46,639 nucleotides of DNA from an uncultured Bacilli bacterium (lineage in GTDB: Bacteria; Bacillota_I; Bacilli_A; RF39; UBA660). The notes beneath the pieces are model-generated. The model saw only the letters and a list, made by a program, of their open reading frames with translations. It did not search any database and was not told the origin of the DNA. The stretch covers positions 1 through 46,639 of the forward strand of contig CALVIC010000009.1 in the NCBI GenBank assembly GCA_944329365.1. Direction: 5' to 3'. The translations under genes were made by a program, and so were the position numbers. The first letter of the stretch is position 1. Each line of letters opens with the position of its first letter. Positions 45,235 through 46,639 of this stretch are shown piece after piece.

Positions 45235-46497
45235 TTACATTATTGTAAATGGATCACTTTCTGTTCCGCTTCCACTTAAGAAAAGATTAGAGGTTAGATA
45301 GAGAGTTGGAAAAACGCTGTTAAAGCCTTGGTATACAGAATCATCGTTCAAAAAGCCATTATAGCTACTCACACCAAAGACAAGAGTGGAATTATTGGCG
45401 ATAGGCGAAATTGTCCATAAACCAATAACTGATGATACTATATTGTACATCCAATTTGTGGATAAGCATATTGAAGCATTTGCATTATTTAAATTAGCTG
45501 TTTCACATTGTTCAGCATTTGTATTTGCCCTTAAATACTCGCTAGCCGTTATCATTCCAATACTAGTACTTTGTGATTGTGTACCATTTTCTGATGCTAT
45601 TTGTCCAGCTAAATCATTATTACCAGATGTTACTCCTCCTACACTCCATGTATGGCTTATCATTTTATCTTGATTCGTTTTTATAGTATCTAGATATTCT
45701 CCATTTAAATATGTTTTTATGTCAGATGTTTCCCAGTTATTATTATTCCCGAAATCAAAGACTTTATTTCCACCACTTTCATTTCGCATTATTTTTATTA
45801 ATCCATTAGAATCAATTGATATTATTCTCCACATTTCATTATTAAAGGTTATATAGTTATTTGGATTAGTTCCTTTGTAGGTATATTTTCCTTCTTCATA
45901 TTCATCTTTATATAATCCATCACCTTCTGTAACTGCTAAAGATTTTAAATCTTCAGAAGTCATCGTTGGTACTGGCTCTACATATCCATTTGGTGCCTGA
46001 CTATAATCCAATGTCACTGTAAAATCTGCTGTTAAATTATCTGGTTGCTTTGTTACATCATTATATTTTACTATTACTGTTAGTAGTGCTGTATTACCTG
46101 CTTTTAATAATGTTCCTTCTCTTATTCCTGTCACTTCAAATCCTATGGCTGGATTTGTACTTTCTGGTACAGTTATTTTATCTAATTTTGCATCAATATC
46201 TCCCTGATTTTCTACAGTTATATCATATTGCATACTATCTCCGGGACTTACCAAGTTTGTTTTAAATGTTGCAGTTGTTTCTGTATGACTTGGTGCCTCG
46301 GCATCTGTGGCGTCTCCTGATAATGTTTTACTTTGAATATCTGTTATTAATACTTTCCAGTCACTTGTTATATTACTTGTTCCATTTATTGTAAGTTGCG
46401 TTCTAAATGCCGCATACCCTGCGGCCATTACTAAAAGTATTGAACATAGACCTAAGATTATATAGTTTCTTTGTCTTGTATTAAATCTTTGTCTCAT
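45235..46497 (-). CDS. Large TasA-like surface protein with C-terminal lectin-like domain
   Basis: A 420-residue exported protein. The SipW-type signal (~12-31, YIILGLCSILLVMAAGYAAF) and first beta-sandwich (to ~165; LVSPGDSMQYDITVENQGDIDAKLDKI) are homologous to the 169-residue TasA-like protein at 12 kb. Residues ~185-420 form a second domain (NNEMWRIISIDSNGLIKIMRNES, SDIKTYLNGEYL, and a final SGSGTESDPFTIM) of a type common in surface proteins of gut Bacilli; it resembles DUF6273/lectin-like folds. It is probably a matrix fibre subunit or adhesin carrying a ligand-binding head (inference). AAAGGAGTG precedes the ATG. The promoter has an unusual G-tract spacer. Confidence 0.75.
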   Translation of the reverse strand: MRQRFNTRQRNYIILGLCSILLVMAAGYAAFRTQLTINGTSNITSDWKVLITDIQSKTLSGDATDAEAPSHTETTATFKTNLVSPGDSMQYDITVENQGDIDAKLDKITVPESTNPAIGFEVTGIREGTLLKAGNTALLTVIVKYNDVTKQPDNLTADFTVTLDYSQAPNGYVEPVPTMTSEDLKSLAVTEGDGLYKDEYEEGKYTYKGTNPNNYITFNNEMWRIISIDSNGLIKIMRNESGGNKVFDFGNNNNWETSDIKTYLNGEYLDTIKTNQDKMISHTWSVGGVTSGNNDLAGQIASENGTQSQSTSIGMITASEYLRANTNAEQCETANLNNANASICLSTNWMYNIVSSVIGLWTISPIANNSTLVFGVSSYNGFLNDDSVYQGFNSVFPTLYLTSNLFLSGSGTESDPFTIM

Positions 46498-46520
46498 ATA
46501 AAAACACTCCTTTTCTATCG

Positions 46521-46535
46521 TACAATTCCATTGTA
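46521..46535. promoter_or_regulatory. Palindrome overlapping the -10 box
   Basis: TACAAT-TCC-ATTGTA is a perfect 6-bp inverted repeat with a 3-bp centre. One arm is the -10 box of the TasA-like promoter, so it could be an operator; the arm identity with the -10 makes chance also possible. Confidence 0.35.
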
Positions 46536-46558
46536 CCCCCCCTCCCCATAAAAATCAA
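46530..46558 (-). promoter_or_regulatory. Promoter with poly-G spacer, likely phase-variable
   Basis: Minus strand TTGATT (46553-46558), a 17-nt spacer TTTAT-GGGG-A-GGGGGGG (46536-46552), then TACAAT (46530-46535). A change in G number would alter the -35/-10 distance from the optimal 17. It drives the large TasA-like gene starting at 46497. Confidence 0.65.
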
Positions 46559-46600
46559 GGGGGGGATGTTATCATTTTTTTAGACAATGTAAAGAGGGGG

Positions 46601-46631
46601 TCAAGTACCCATACTTGGATAGTGGTATAAT
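46601..46631 (+). promoter_or_regulatory. Outward extended -10 promoter with inverted repeat
   Basis: TGGTATAAT (46623-46631) is an extended -10 element firing out of the window to the right; no proper -35 is present. Just upstream lies TCAAGTA-CCCA-TACTTGG (46601-46618), a near-perfect inverted repeat that could be an activator or repressor site. The gene it serves is not in the window. Confidence 0.4.
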
Positions 46632-46639
46632 AACTGAAA

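Overview
The window looks like chromosomal DNA of an AT-rich, low-GC Gram-positive bacterium. It most likely comes from the Bacilli and their wall-containing relatives (Erysipelotrichia, RF39-like or other uncultured gut lineages). The support is: standard code with TGA as stop, strong AAGGAGG-type ribosome binding sites, sigma-A promoters, murC (so a peptidoglycan wall), ylbJ/ylbL, ylxM next to ftsY, RNase J, enolase, and a phosphoketolase plus acetate kinase. The lineage is inferred from gene content only; no marker-gene comparison was possible.

Layout. 0.1-5.5 kb: a minus-strand surface-glycan operon with its own promoter. It holds a 5'-truncated GT4 glycosyltransferase, a histidine-phosphatase/glycosyltransferase fusion, a GT2 glycosyltransferase and a transglutaminase-like protein of unknown role. 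5.5-11.9 kb: a Tad (type IVc pilus) operon of two TadE-type pseudopilins, TadZ/CpaE, TadA/CpaF, a TadB carrying two extracellular Ig-like domains, and TadC; murC is its last gene. 11.9-15.1 kb: a TasA/camelysin-like secreted protein, then mutS. 15.1-16.95 kb: a decaying patch with a frameshifted Rpn/PD-(D/E)XK gene, an unidentified remnant and a frameshifted Fic gene. 17-23.8 kb: ylbL, ylbJ, a type IV pilin-like protein, a PilB/GspE ATPase, small conserved genes (a YxeA-family protein, a prolyl-tRNA editing domain), tRNA-Glu and a membrane J-domain protein. 24-29.3 kb: ackA, an FtsX-type ABC transporter and tRNA-Arg. 29.4-34.6 kb: the ftsY operon (ftsY, small membrane protein, ylxM, HerA-like ATPase, anchored protein), preceded by two tandem paralogous unknown genes. 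34.7-38.3 kb: rnj, then an eno-pilin pair, then tRNA-Arg. 38.4-45.2 kb: Nudix hydrolase, BclA-like collagen protein, arylsulfate sulfotransferase, phosphoketolase with an unknown partner, and two mini-bactofilins. 45.2-46.6 kb: a second, larger TasA-like surface protein. Its promoter spacer contains a G4-A-G7 tract.

How the parts fit together. Much of the window serves the cell surface: Tad and type IV pilus parts, two related TasA-like proteins, a collagen/C1q-like protein, glycan synthesis, an anchored sulfotransferase and an FtsX transporter. Phosphoketolase plus acetate kinase gives an ATP-yielding route from xylulose-5-P or fructose-6-P to acetate. The observations I rate highest are the likely phase-variable promoter at 46.53-46.56 kb, the Ig-decorated TadB, the phosphatase-glycosyltransferase fusion, the paired mini-bactofilins and the DPYEKLYY protein pair. 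No complete mobile element, CRISPR array or rRNA gene was seen.
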